Below are positions 17,852 through 25,625 of a DNA stretch of 37,642 bases, piece after piece; the first letter of the stretch is position 1, and each line of letters starts with the position of its first letter. Under the pieces are notes generated by a model. That model made no database searches and had not been told where the DNA came from. It saw nothing but the letters and a program-made list of their open reading frames with translations. The position numbers and the translations under genes were made by a program. The DNA is taken from the NCBI RefSeq assembly GCF_000420845.1, contig NZ_ATVS01000035.1, positions 1 through 37,642 of the forward strand. Reading direction: 5' to 3'. The DNA is from Butyrivibrio sp. AE3009 (GTDB lineage: Bacteria; Bacillota; Clostridia; Lachnospirales; Lachnospiraceae).

Positions 17852-18250
17852 TTATTTGCAAACGGACCATGTAACCATAGACCTGTGACGATAGTTCTGT
17901 AAATTTGACAAGAGACTTAGTAAAACCAGGACTGCTCCGGCAACTGGGTAGACAACAATAAGTGAATTGGTTGTGCCATAGATTGCCAATACACCAGCAA
18001 ATATGCTCCCAATGCTGAATGTCGCAATAGCAGTATTCCAGAGGTTTAGAAACCTTCTGTCCGGATATTTTTCCTTAAATAAAAGGATAGAATAGGGTAG
18101 TACTCCCATCGTAAGAGGTATGGCAAATGCATACAGCATGAAGTAGGAGTATACTTCATGACTGAAGATTTCATATATTGCTCCAAACAGTGCAAGGAAG
18201 CAGGTTCCAATGATATTGAAAAGCAAATGTAGTTTTAGTTGTTTTTCCAT
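17852..18250 (-). CDS. Small four-helix membrane protein
   Basis: 132 residues with hydrophobic segments at about 8-26, 34-57, 70-90 and 96-115 and a basic tail. CAGGAGG precedes the ATG. It lies 26 bp after the GT2-GtrA-glycosidase gene on the same strand and is probably co-transcribed, suggesting a helper role in the same envelope glycan process. No family is recognised. Confidence 0.65.
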   Translation of the reverse strand: MEKQLKLHLLFNIIGTCFLALFGAIYEIFSHEVYSYFMLYAFAIPLTMGVLPYSILLFKEKYPDRRFLNLWNTAIATFSIGSIFAGVLAIYGTTNSLIVVYPVAGAVLVLLSLLSNLQNYRHRSMVTWSVCK

Positions 18251-18276
18251 TTTAGTTTTCCTCCTGCCAAAATTCT

Positions 18277-20400
18277 TTAGATATATACAATGTCGCTGAC
18301 ACTTCGTTCTTTGATGCTTCCTCCGGTGGTGGGATTGTTGACCACATATCCATTGAAGTACATGGTGGAAGATCCGCCACCGTCAAGGTTATAGGCTGTT
18401 TCAACGCCAAGCTCCTTCATGAAGGTTGCAAGTTCATAAAGACTAAGTCCTTCGCTCTCAGAAGTTCTTCCATCAGACACAACAAAAACAAAGTGATTGG
18501 CATCTATGACGCCTATAGCAGTTCTTGGATTGCTTGCCTTTGCCTTGGCAACTTCGGCATTTTCATCTACTGTAACAGAGTTGTCTTCTACAAGAGCCGG
18601 GCCAAAGGAAAAAGCTTGCCATACTCCCATTGAAACCAGTTCTTCGGCTGAGTACTCAGTGTCATTTACGACTTCCATTGTTCCATCTGTATAAATACAT
18701 AAAACATCTGATCCGCTTGCACTGTCGCGGTAGACAATTCCGTTGCGTATTACATATCCATTTTCCTGAACGCCGTAGTAATCGCCGTTTATGGCTAGTA
18801 CAGCATTGTTATTTTCTGCAATCGTAGAAGTTGTGGCGGTGACGTTTTTGCCGTAAGTGTCATTGGCAAATGCCGTCTTTAAGTACTGAGCAGAGGAAAG
18901 AGTAACGTCTGCCACGTAGATTTTGGTGTCGTTCTGATAATATTCAGTTAATGTAATGCTATAGTTATCTGAACTTACAGTGTTTTCGCCCGAATAGGAC
19001 TCTGAGGCGTTAATACCAGATGTGCTTTCTGTGGTTTCTGAAGAAGTTACTGACCCATCTTCAGACATACTTGTTTTGGAATGTTTCCTGCTGGATCGAG
19101 ACTTGTGACTTTCTGAGAGACCTGAATCTGAACTGCTATTGGAAGCAGTACTATCAGCTGCTTTTGCAACTTTAGGTTCTGTGCTTTCCGATTGCGTATT
19201 ATCTATGGATCCGGTTAATGAAGTGGTGCTGTCAGTCTGATCAGCGAACATGGACGTATTTATTTCTGTGGCATTGGAGTTGTAGCTCTTGCTTATAACA
19301 AAGGTATCGAGGGAAATATAAGTCGTAAATGCTACCAGGACAAAAGCTGAACATATAGCCCAGAGGTGTTTTTTCATATGATACTGCCTGCCTTTCTTAA
19401 AAATAAAACTGTGTTGTATAAAGTAACTGAGTACAAAAAGTGCAAGTTCGGTGATGATTTTTGCAACATATGCTGCAAGGCCCATTCCGGTAAGCAGCTC
19501 AAGGATAAATGTGTTAAGTATGAGTATTGCAACTGCCAGAGCAGAGTATTTTATGGCAGAAGTGGCAACATCCTTTTGAGATTTGAAAACTACTTTTCTG
19601 TTAAGTGAAAAATTCAGAGTCCCACTGATTATACGTGCAAGGATATTTGCCACAATAAGTGAACCTGATACCGCAGATATCAAGCAGAACAGTCCATAGT
19701 CTACAAGAAAACTTATAAGGGATGAAGCACAGAAGCATAGGATTTCTTTGTATATCTTTATGGAATCTTTAACAGGATCAAAGTGAGAACTCTCATTCTT
19801 TCCTATATAAACAGTATTTATCCATTCTTCTTTGATCTCTATTCCCTGCTTGGGGAGCTCCATGAGCATATTCATCTCATATTCGTAGCGGCTTCCGCTT
19901 ATTTGAAGAAGTTTCGGTACCAGCTTATCACTGTATGCTCTAAGCCCTGTCTGGGTATCAAAAACTATATTTCCGGTTGTGAGCCTATATACAAAGCGGG
20001 TAATGGCATTTCCAGCGCGGCTTTTAAACGGAACTTTTCCTTCCATTTTTCGGCTGCCTAGAACAAGGCATGAACGGTTTGCTTCTGCTACAGATATCAC
20101 GTTGATGATATCTTCAAGTTTATGCTGGCCATCTGCATCAGCATTGACTACAGTGTATGGCGCATCATAGGTGTTATGAATGTATGCAAGCCCTGTTTTT
20201 AGAGCTTCACCCTTGCCCTTATTTTCATTATGAACAAGTATCCTGGCATATCTGGATGCGTCAGAAAACACCTTACTAAAAGTCTCCGGGCTACCATCAT
20301 TTACTATTACGATTTCAAAACCCTCCTGATACAGGCCCTTAGAAACATCAATCAGTTTTTCATCTGGCATGTATGCGGGAATCAAAGCGATCCTGTTCAT
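18277..20400 (-). CDS. Three-domain fusion: GT2 glycosyltransferase, GtrA membrane domain, phosphodiester glycosidase
   Basis: 707 residues. Residues 1-215 are a DPM1-like family 2 glycosyltransferase (VNDGS 33-37, DADGQH 88-93, TQTGLR 149-154) that would charge a polyprenyl phosphate. Residues about 218-337 are a GtrA four-helix domain that may move the lipid-linked sugar. A further helix (345-368) leads to a ~110-residue Ser/Thr-rich linker outside the cell. Residues about 480-707 are an NAGPA-type phosphodiester glycosidase domain with NGDYYG (538-543) and NLDGGGSSTM (671-680). The GT2-GtrA pair is well known; the third, extracytoplasmic part on the same chain is unusual. I infer a single-protein route for adding and trimming a glycan. 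AAAGGATT precedes the ATG. Confidence 0.85.
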   Translation of the reverse strand: MNRIALIPAYMPDEKLIDVSKGLYQEGFEIVIVNDGSPETFSKVFSDASRYARILVHNENKGKGEALKTGLAYIHNTYDAPYTVVNADADGQHKLEDIINVISVAEANRSCLVLGSRKMEGKVPFKSRAGNAITRFVYRLTTGNIVFDTQTGLRAYSDKLVPKLLQISGSRYEYEMNMLMELPKQGIEIKEEWINTVYIGKNESSHFDPVKDSIKIYKEILCFCASSLISFLVDYGLFCLISAVSGSLIVANILARIISGTLNFSLNRKVVFKSQKDVATSAIKYSALAVAILILNTFILELLTGMGLAAYVAKIITELALFVLSYFIQHSFIFKKGRQYHMKKHLWAICSAFVLVAFTTYISLDTFVISKSYNSNATEINTSMFADQTDSTTSLTGSIDNTQSESTEPKVAKAADSTASNSSSDSGLSESHKSRSSRKHSKTSMSEDGSVTSSETTESTSGINASESYSGENTVSSDNYSITLTEYYQNDTKIYVADVTLSSAQYLKTAFANDTYGKNVTATTSTIAENNNAVLAINGDYYGVQENGYVIRNGIVYRDSASGSDVLCIYTDGTMEVVNDTEYSAEELVSMGVWQAFSFGPALVEDNSVTVDENAEVAKAKASNPRTAIGVIDANHFVFVVSDGRTSESEGLSLYELATFMKELGVETAYNLDGGGSSTMYFNGYVVNNPTTGGSIKERSVSDIVYI

Positions 20401-20593
20401 TATTAATCCTTTCCTTTGAATATATTGACCATAATTTGATAATAAACATGAATCCTAAAATCAACCTAAATAGGCGGTAATAATTCTTGTGGGATGCGGA
20501 TAAGATTCTGAAGTAGTTGGTATGATTCGAGCATAACCGCTTACCGAACCATGCGCATTACGACGCACAAAGTGTCGACATTGGTACCTGGCA
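20401..20593. other. Upstream region of the fusion gene and left flank of the intron
   Basis: The AT-rich 70 bp next to the fusion gene should hold its minus-strand promoter. The remaining ~110 bp have no gene and end in GGTACCTGGCA, the 5' exon of the intron at 20594. Confidence 0.4.
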
Positions 20594-21139
20594 GTGCGCC
20601 CAGCTAAGGGTGCTTCATTTAGCGGATTGCAAACGTCCGCCCAATAAGCCGTGAGCCGCGGCATTGGAAGCGAGTCTTGCGTGAGATACGGCAACGCACT
20701 CTTACGAAGCGTAGACAGCGTGGTTGCAGGGATAGTGATTGAGCACCGAAAGACCATACATCCAGAGGACGACGCGGTTGCCTGTGCGGAAGTCTATATA
20801 GATAGAATCGTAATGACGAGAAGCTTAATGAGATTCTTGTTGGTTATTACCATTACTATGGGATTACAGATAACTTGCGAAGTTTGAAGACATTCAGATA
20901 TGAAGTCCTTAAAAGTCTATTTTATTGGCTGAATAGACGAAGTCAAAAGAAGAGCTACAATAGGAACGAATTATGGGCAATGATTAGTTCACATCTTAAT
21001 GTTGCTCTTCCTAGAACATACGTAAGTATCTATGCGCAGTAAAACGAATAATTAGTCTCGTAAAGAGCCGGATGCGGGAAAGCCGCACGTCCGGAATTTC
21101 TGTGAGGGGCAGAGGGAGCAATCCCCCTGTCTACTCGAC
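20594..21139 (+). mobile_element. Group II intron with deleted maturase ORF
   Basis: Starts GTGCGCCCAGCTAAGGGTG (20594) and ends CTACTCGAC (21131-21139). The first 235 bp match 16036-16270. A domain V hairpin with GAGCCGGATGCGGG and CCGCACGTCCGG is at 21065-21095, followed by a GGGGCAGAGGG/CCCCCTGTC domain VI. The interior, from part of domain I through most of the maturase, is gone; intact relatives run to about 1.9-2.5 kb. Joining the flanks gives GGTACCTGGCA|CC, restoring an imperfect palindrome, which supports the boundaries. It could at best move in trans; loss of domain I pieces makes self-splicing unlikely. Confidence 0.85.
20821..21042 (+). pseudogene. ltrA: C-terminal remnant of the intron maturase/reverse transcriptase
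   Basis: 73 codons in one frame: KLNEILVGYYHYYGITDN, then VLKSLFYWLNRRSQKKSY and a stop at 21040. This is the thumb/maturase-end pattern of group II intron proteins (compare HYxYYGxTxN and WLNRRSQRKSY). The catalytic YADD region is missing. The frame begins at the AAGCTTAA where the two intron copies diverge, so the deletion joined domain I directly to the protein tail. Confidence 0.8.
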
Positions 21140-21153
21140 CCGCCAAAAAGAAT

Positions 21154-21195
21154 GGATGCCAGGCACTGTGAAGACTATTCACAATACCTGGCACC
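21154..21195. repeat. REP-like long palindrome
   Basis: GGATGCCAGGCACTGTGAA (21154-21172) faces TTCACAATACCTGGCACC (21178-21195). They form a long stem with small bulges. The GCCAGG/CCTGGC core is the same as the intron-target palindromes (GGTACCTGGCACC type). It sits 14 bp after the intron and 24 bp before the end of the SIR2 gene, and may end transcription of that minus-strand operon. Confidence 0.65.
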
Positions 21196-21219
21196 TTAAC
21201 ATATGACCCCGACGAAAAA

Positions 21220-22554
21220 TTACAGATTATTCACGTACTCTGTTATATCTGGATAATCATCAAAGAACACAGGAATTATTCCCATCCTCATAAAGTAGCA
21301 CATTTTGTAATCATCCATCCATTTATTTGATGGTGCATTTTTCTTCATAAATACAAAATGCCAACTTGAAGGATTTTTCTTAAAGTTAGTAAAAAAGACT
21401 TTCTGCTCTTCGTAGTCAGATACACTATTTCCTATTAGAATATTAGTTTCTTTCAGTTGATCAGACAGTTTCTTACGTGCATATTGTCCCGCAGTAAAGT
21501 ATCCGCGCAAGTACTCATAGGTTGAAAGGACTATAGCCTTAGGATGTTTCTTGTCATTATAGGAATACAGGCCATGTGAGTGCACGATGTGTATGTTATA
21601 CTCATTTTTTTCTGCCTTATACTTATATACTGTCTGATACTTGGCACTAGGAAAGTTTTTGTCCAGAATCATTTCCAGCGCATTGTCATAATTAAATGTA
21701 AGGATACGTCCGCGTTTCTTTTGGTAAACATTTTTTGCAATCTGAAATAGCGTTGTATTTTCCAATTGTTCGTTATTATCTTTATCAAACATTCTTGGAT
21801 TAAAAGATGATGAGTATAGGTTGTTATAGATAACATCGTAATATTTCTGGGGATCCAGGTTTTTTAGTATCTCCGGGGCTATGTAATTTGTATTACAGAT
21901 ATCTTGTTCAAGCGAAATCAGGTCATCTTTTATTTCCAATTTATAAGGTAAAGAAATGCCAAGCGCCTTAAGATCTGGAAGAACAGGGATTGGTATGGAT
22001 TTTATTGTCCGGACTTCATTTCTCATAGAATCAACTAGTTCGGCCCAACTACCAAAGGTGTTATTCAATCCATTATCTTTATTAACTCCCGCCCCAAGAA
22101 TAAAACGATATTCTTCATTCTTTCGCTTATTAAGCAGCTCCATGCCTAAAGTATCTTTTAAAAGAGAACCTGGCTCATAACCCAGTTCCACCATCTTTTT
22201 CATTCCATAAGTGGACATAGCCAATAATTCGATAGTGCTTTTGCCGAATTGATTATAAAAATAATCATATGCAGAATAAGCCTGACCAGTACTATCATGA
22301 AATCTCTTACTATCGTAATCATCTTCAGTCAAATAAAAAATGATTGTTTTCTGATTCTTAGGTATTAGTTGACCTAAAACTTTATAATATTTCTTACTTT
22401 TGGGTATACCTTCTGTAGTGAATGAGTCCTTATTAAAATAAGCCATGAGTCCTAGCGCTGATTTTAAGAAATCGCTGTATTCCAGTCTAGTTAGCTTTTC
22501 CAGCGGAGAGCCATTATTAAAAAAGAAGAACATATCAGTCGTATTTCCTTTCAA
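21220..22554 (-). CDS. SIR2-domain protein (predicted NADase effector)
   Basis: 444 residues. Residues about 1-145 are a separate N-terminal domain without recognised motifs. A SIR2-like NAD-binding fold follows: LGAGVNKDNG (153-162) with FGSWAELVDSM, TFNYDN (286-291), a HIVHSHG strand (322-328) containing a candidate catalytic histidine, LIGNS (373-377), and a C-terminal GIIPVFFDDYPDITEYVNN tail. TFNYDN and HxHG are typical of the SIR2-like NAD-depleting effectors in antiphage systems (Thoeris ThsA, Dsr, SIR2-HerA and SIR2-Argonaute). It is the second gene after the FRG gene, 7 bp away on the same strand. NAD cleavage and defence role are inferred. Confidence 0.85.
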   Translation of the reverse strand: MKGNTTDMFFFFNNGSPLEKLTRLEYSDFLKSALGLMAYFNKDSFTTEGIPKSKKYYKVLGQLIPKNQKTIIFYLTEDDYDSKRFHDSTGQAYSAYDYFYNQFGKSTIELLAMSTYGMKKMVELGYEPGSLLKDTLGMELLNKRKNEEYRFILGAGVNKDNGLNNTFGSWAELVDSMRNEVRTIKSIPIPVLPDLKALGISLPYKLEIKDDLISLEQDICNTNYIAPEILKNLDPQKYYDVIYNNLYSSSFNPRMFDKDNNEQLENTTLFQIAKNVYQKKRGRILTFNYDNALEMILDKNFPSAKYQTVYKYKAEKNEYNIHIVHSHGLYSYNDKKHPKAIVLSTYEYLRGYFTAGQYARKKLSDQLKETNILIGNSVSDYEEQKVFFTNFKKNPSSWHFVFMKKNAPSNKWMDDYKMCYFMRMGIIPVFFDDYPDITEYVNNL

Positions 22555-22561
22555 TTAAGTA

Positions 22562-23461
22562 TTATTTTGATAAATCTAGCTTTGGAGTTTGTGCCATTAT
22601 ATTCTTGCATAACTCATCCCATTCTTTATGAGCTTTACCATAGATGGTTTCATGAGTTATGTTTAAAGCCTCTAATTGTGCCTTTATAGCTGGTACGCTC
22701 TCGTAATTTATATGTATTACTGTAGCCAATGGCTTTTCATCAACAGTAGTGGAGTACCATTTATAATTTAATGGATATCTGGAATCCATTAGGGTAAATA
22801 CTCCTGATTGCCTTGCTACACGATATGAAATGTCATAATCACTTTTCACTGCCAAGGGAATAGGTGTAAATGGGGTGTTGTTAAGATCCCCTAACCATTT
22901 GTCAAACTTAATATCCGCATTATTTATTGTATCTACGCATATCGGTTCTGTAATGCTTGTACCGTCTTCATTTACAATCATGGAATTGGCGTTGCATAAA
23001 GATGGATTAAGAATATACACAACAGGAGAGTCCTTTTCCTCAAATCCATCCAATGCAAAAAACAGCGCAACCAAAGGATCTGTGGACCAGTCAAGCGCAG
23101 GTGTTCTGAGACTATAGTGCTGCGCAAGAAACAAATAGTGGAATTTATTCCAGTTACTGGGAACTGCGTCCTTCATTTTTTCATAAAAAGAATCAAAGGC
23201 CTTTTCAAAAATCGGGAATTTATCATAACAAAGCCTTTCTATTTCGCCGGGCTCTTTTGCAGCGGAAAAGCGTTCCTTATCTCTGTAAACGCTGGCATTA
23301 AGATCCCATTCTGCTTTTCTGTGGCCACGATACCATAATTCAGCATTATCATTGTTCTGTCTGTTCTTACAAACATAGTCAATGTATTCGTTTACTGAGG
23401 ATATTATCGTCAGCTTGCTCAATCTGTTTCTTTCATATTCTAAAAGCAATTCTTCGTTCAT
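22562..23461 (-). CDS. FRG-domain protein (predicted sensor or effector partner of SIR2)
   Basis: 299 residues. The FRG signature is clear: LWYRGHRKAEWDLNASVYR (42-60) with Arg45 and Gly46, and LAQHYSLRTPALDWSTDPL (112-130) followed by VALFFAL, the QHxxxxTxxLDWxxxPxxALFFA pattern. FRG domains are widespread in bacteria and recur in defence neighbourhoods; their biochemistry is poorly known, with an ADP-ribosyl-transferase-like activity proposed. A good promoter at 23495-23523 drives it, and the SIR2 gene follows immediately, so this is the first gene of a two-gene operon. The start is set by the ATG at 23459-23461 with AGGGGG upstream. Confidence 0.85.
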   Translation of the reverse strand: MNEELLLEYERNRLSKLTIISSVNEYIDYVCKNRQNNDNAELWYRGHRKAEWDLNASVYRDKERFSAAKEPGEIERLCYDKFPIFEKAFDSFYEKMKDAVPSNWNKFHYLFLAQHYSLRTPALDWSTDPLVALFFALDGFEEKDSPVVYILNPSLCNANSMIVNEDGTSITEPICVDTINNADIKFDKWLGDLNNTPFTPIPLAVKSDYDISYRVARQSGVFTLMDSRYPLNYKWYSTTVDEKPLATVIHINYESVPAIKAQLEALNITHETIYGKAHKEWDELCKNIMAQTPKLDLSK

Positions 23462-23494
23462 GTGCTATCCCCCTCGTTTTTTCATACATAAACT

Positions 23495-23523
23495 ATTATA
23501 TATTCGGCAGAAAGGGGCTGCAA
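23495..23523 (-). promoter_or_regulatory. Promoter of the FRG-SIR2 operon
   Basis: On the minus strand, TTGCAG (23518-23523), a 17-bp spacer and a consensus TATAAT (23495-23500). The start codon lies 33 bp downstream. It is one of the best promoter matches in the window. Confidence 0.75.
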
Positions 23524-23546
23524 TTTGTAAATGTAACATTCTTTTT

Positions 23547-23582
23547 ACTTTTTTCAGGGTGGTCAAAATATGACCAAAAAGT
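23547..23582. promoter_or_regulatory. Inverted repeat between FRG operon and GTPase gene
   Basis: ACTTTTT (23547-23553) and GGTCA (23561-23565) face TGACC (23571-23575) and AAAAAGT (23576-23582). The inner GGTCA-AAATA-TGACC is a typical dimeric-regulator site. It lies upstream of both the minus-strand FRG promoter and the plus-strand GTPase gene, so it could control both. Confidence 0.5.
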
Positions 23583-23634
23583 AAAGTAGAGAACATGTTC
23601 AAGATAATAGCCATCATAAAAGGAGATTTTTATC

Positions 23635-24090
23635 ATGAGTGAAGATTATAAGCAGGATAAAGAAGAAAAGAAGGAAATACCTATTGCCAATATCGTTGTT
23701 ACGGGTATTACAGGATCAGGAAAGAGTACGCTTGTAAATGCAATATGCCATGATAACAACAGTCCTATTAGGATATGGGATACGGTTGAATTTGAAATTG
23801 ATTCGGTGAAAACAGAACAGTCTATGCGTGAGATTAGTGAAAAGCTTGAAGAGAAGTCATCCAGGAATGAAAATGAGTGCATCCATGCAATATGGTATTG
23901 TATCAATTCGGGCACTAATAGGTATCAAGAAGGTGAAATAAGATTAATAGAGACCTTACATAGCTTAAAAGTGCCCATTATCATTGTTCTTACTCAGTGT
24001 GCAGGTGATCCGAAAATAGCAGATCATTTAGAGGAATTAATTCGCAGCGATAATAAAAGCTGTTTACTGGTACCTGTCACCAATGTTTAG
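23635..24090 (+). CDS. Short, probably truncated P-loop GTPase
   Basis: 151 residues. GITGSGKST (24-32) is the P loop; AIWYCINSGTNRY (85-97) and PIIIVLTQCAG (114-124) match the switch and G4-like regions of the Era/AIG1-like GTPases found in bacteria. Those proteins are usually 350-500 residues with a C-terminal helical bundle. Here a TAG follows LVPVTNV just where the G5 region begins, so the helical part is absent. AAAAGGAG precedes the ATG. Divergent from FRG-SIR2 across 173 bp; it may be a damaged member of the same defence island. GTP binding may persist. Confidence 0.6.
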   Translation: MSEDYKQDKEEKKEIPIANIVVTGITGSGKSTLVNAICHDNNSPIRIWDTVEFEIDSVKTEQSMREISEKLEEKSSRNENECIHAIWYCINSGTNRYQEGEIRLIETLHSLKVPIIIVLTQCAGDPKIADHLEELIRSDNKSCLLVPVTNV

Positions 24091-24132
24091 GAGAATACAG
24101 TTAAATATATCACTTACCTCATACCAGTGGGC

Positions 24133-24172
24133 AAAAGAAAAACTTTCCGTAATGGAAAGCTTTTCTTTTATA
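24133..24172 (+). terminator. Terminator after GTPase gene
   Basis: AAAAGAAAAACTTTCC (24133-24148) and GGAAAGCTTTTCTTTT (24154-24169) pair with one mismatch around GTAAT, the stem itself supplying a T run. It separates the GTPase from the MFS gene. Confidence 0.75.
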
Positions 24173-24252
24173 ACTAGTACAATAAGTGTATTATAGTTTG
24201 TGTAAGTTCCATGTAGAATGAAGTCATGAAAACAAGTATGGAGGCTTCAGAT

Positions 24253-25599
24253 ATGGAACAGAACAAGAAAATGTATGGGGAAATCATTAAGGAACGTGAA
24301 TATAGAAAGCTGATTTTTGCTACGGTTATCAACCGATTTGGTGATTCTGTAGATGCAATCGCTTTTACATGGCTGGTTTATCAGATTACACACAGTGCAG
24401 CATGGTCAGCAATAGTTTTTGCACTTAATACACTTCCAAACGTGGTGGTTCAGCCCTTTGCCGGAGCTATTGTTGAGAAGATGGACAAGAAGCATGTGAT
24501 TGTAGCAACACATCTTCTTAGGGCAGTCATTATTACATTGTTTGCACTTCTATATAGAGCAGGCCTGGTGAATGCACTGGTTATGGCAATCTTTACTTTG
24601 GTCATCACGACAGTGGAATCCTTTAATCTTCCTGCAACTTCAGCATTTACAATCCAGGTGGTTAAGAAAGAGCATATGACCTGCGGAATGAGTCTTAATT
24701 CCATGCTTTCAAGTGCTGCATCACTGGCAGGTACAGGTGCTGCCGGCGTGATCATTGCAACAGCAGGCGTTTCTGCAGCGATGATGATTGATGTAATAAC
24801 TTTTGGAGTTGCAGCGGTGCTTATCAGTGCAATGAAGGCTGGGAGAGTAGCAATTACTGAGGCAGCACAGAATGAAGCATCCAAGACAACATCCGAGGCC
24901 GGAGAAACAGAGAACAAAAAAGAGCAGAGTAAAATTGAATTCTTTTTAGACGGCTTTAGATATGTGGCAAATTCACGAGTTATCTGCAATTATGGCTTAC
25001 TTGCAGTTGCCCTTAACTTCATGCTCATTCCTATAAATGCACTTCAGGCACCAATTGCCAGCGAGATTTTCAAGATGGGCGGAGAAATCCTTAGTATTGC
25101 AGGTGCATTTGCTGCAATCGGAGGTATTGCAGGATCCGCACTCGTACCGGTTCTTTCACAGAAACTATCTCCGCTTAAGATGATCATGCTTGGAACCTCC
25201 CTTCTCGGAGCAGGAATGCTTGGAATGGCCTGCGGTGGAGTTTTTGTTGGAAATAATATTGCTTGTTATGTGGACGTAGCAGCTTCATTTTTTGTCATGA
25301 TGGTGGCAGCTTCAATCATAGGCGGTACAATCAATATCCAGTTTATGAAAAATGCTGATCCAAAATATATTGCAAGAGCAGCCGCAGTAATGGGCGCTTG
25401 CGGAACAGCATGTATGCCTGTGGGTTCACTTCTTTTAAGCGCAGTTGTGACTAAGGTCAGCACAGGAGCAATTCTTGTATTCTGCGTGATTTTTGCAATA
25501 GCTATTCTTGCAATCTTAGTCTTTGTAAAGCCACAGATGGAGATTGAGGAAGGCTCCCTTGGAATTAAAAACGAGAAAGTATCAGCAAGTTTAGGATAA
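24253..25599 (+). CDS. MFS drug-efflux type transporter
   Basis: 448 residues from the ATG at 24253, preferred because GGAGG (24240-24244) is 8 bases upstream; an ATG 27 bases earlier has no such site. Twelve hydrophobic segments are visible with a charged cytoplasmic loop at about 200-230. NRFGDSVDAIAFTWLVYQIT near the start and the PFAGAIVEKMDKKHVI loop match the MefA-like MFS_3 efflux group. The substrate is unknown. The XRE-TPR regulator follows after 26 bp and is likely its controller or a co-transcribed partner. Confidence 0.85.
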   Translation: MEQNKKMYGEIIKEREYRKLIFATVINRFGDSVDAIAFTWLVYQITHSAAWSAIVFALNTLPNVVVQPFAGAIVEKMDKKHVIVATHLLRAVIITLFALLYRAGLVNALVMAIFTLVITTVESFNLPATSAFTIQVVKKEHMTCGMSLNSMLSSAASLAGTGAAGVIIATAGVSAAMMIDVITFGVAAVLISAMKAGRVAITEAAQNEASKTTSEAGETENKKEQSKIEFFLDGFRYVANSRVICNYGLLAVALNFMLIPINALQAPIASEIFKMGGEILSIAGAFAAIGGIAGSALVPVLSQKLSPLKMIMLGTSLLGAGMLGMACGGVFVGNNIACYVDVAASFFVMMVAASIIGGTINIQFMKNADPKYIARAAAVMGACGTACMPVGSLLLSAVVTKVSTGAILVFCVIFAIAILAILVFVKPQMEIEEGSLGIKNEKVSASLG

Positions 25600-25625
25600 A
25601 AATTCTTTCATTAAAGGAGTTTGCA

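Noticed and set aside
20461..20887. Short ORFs on both strands across the intron 5' region
   Set aside because: They cover conserved group II intron RNA sequence shared with 16036-16270 and are not genes.
24450..24989. 179-residue minus-strand frame within the MFS gene
   Set aside because: This is a codon-usage shadow of the hydrophobic transporter; no motif or ribosome binding site.
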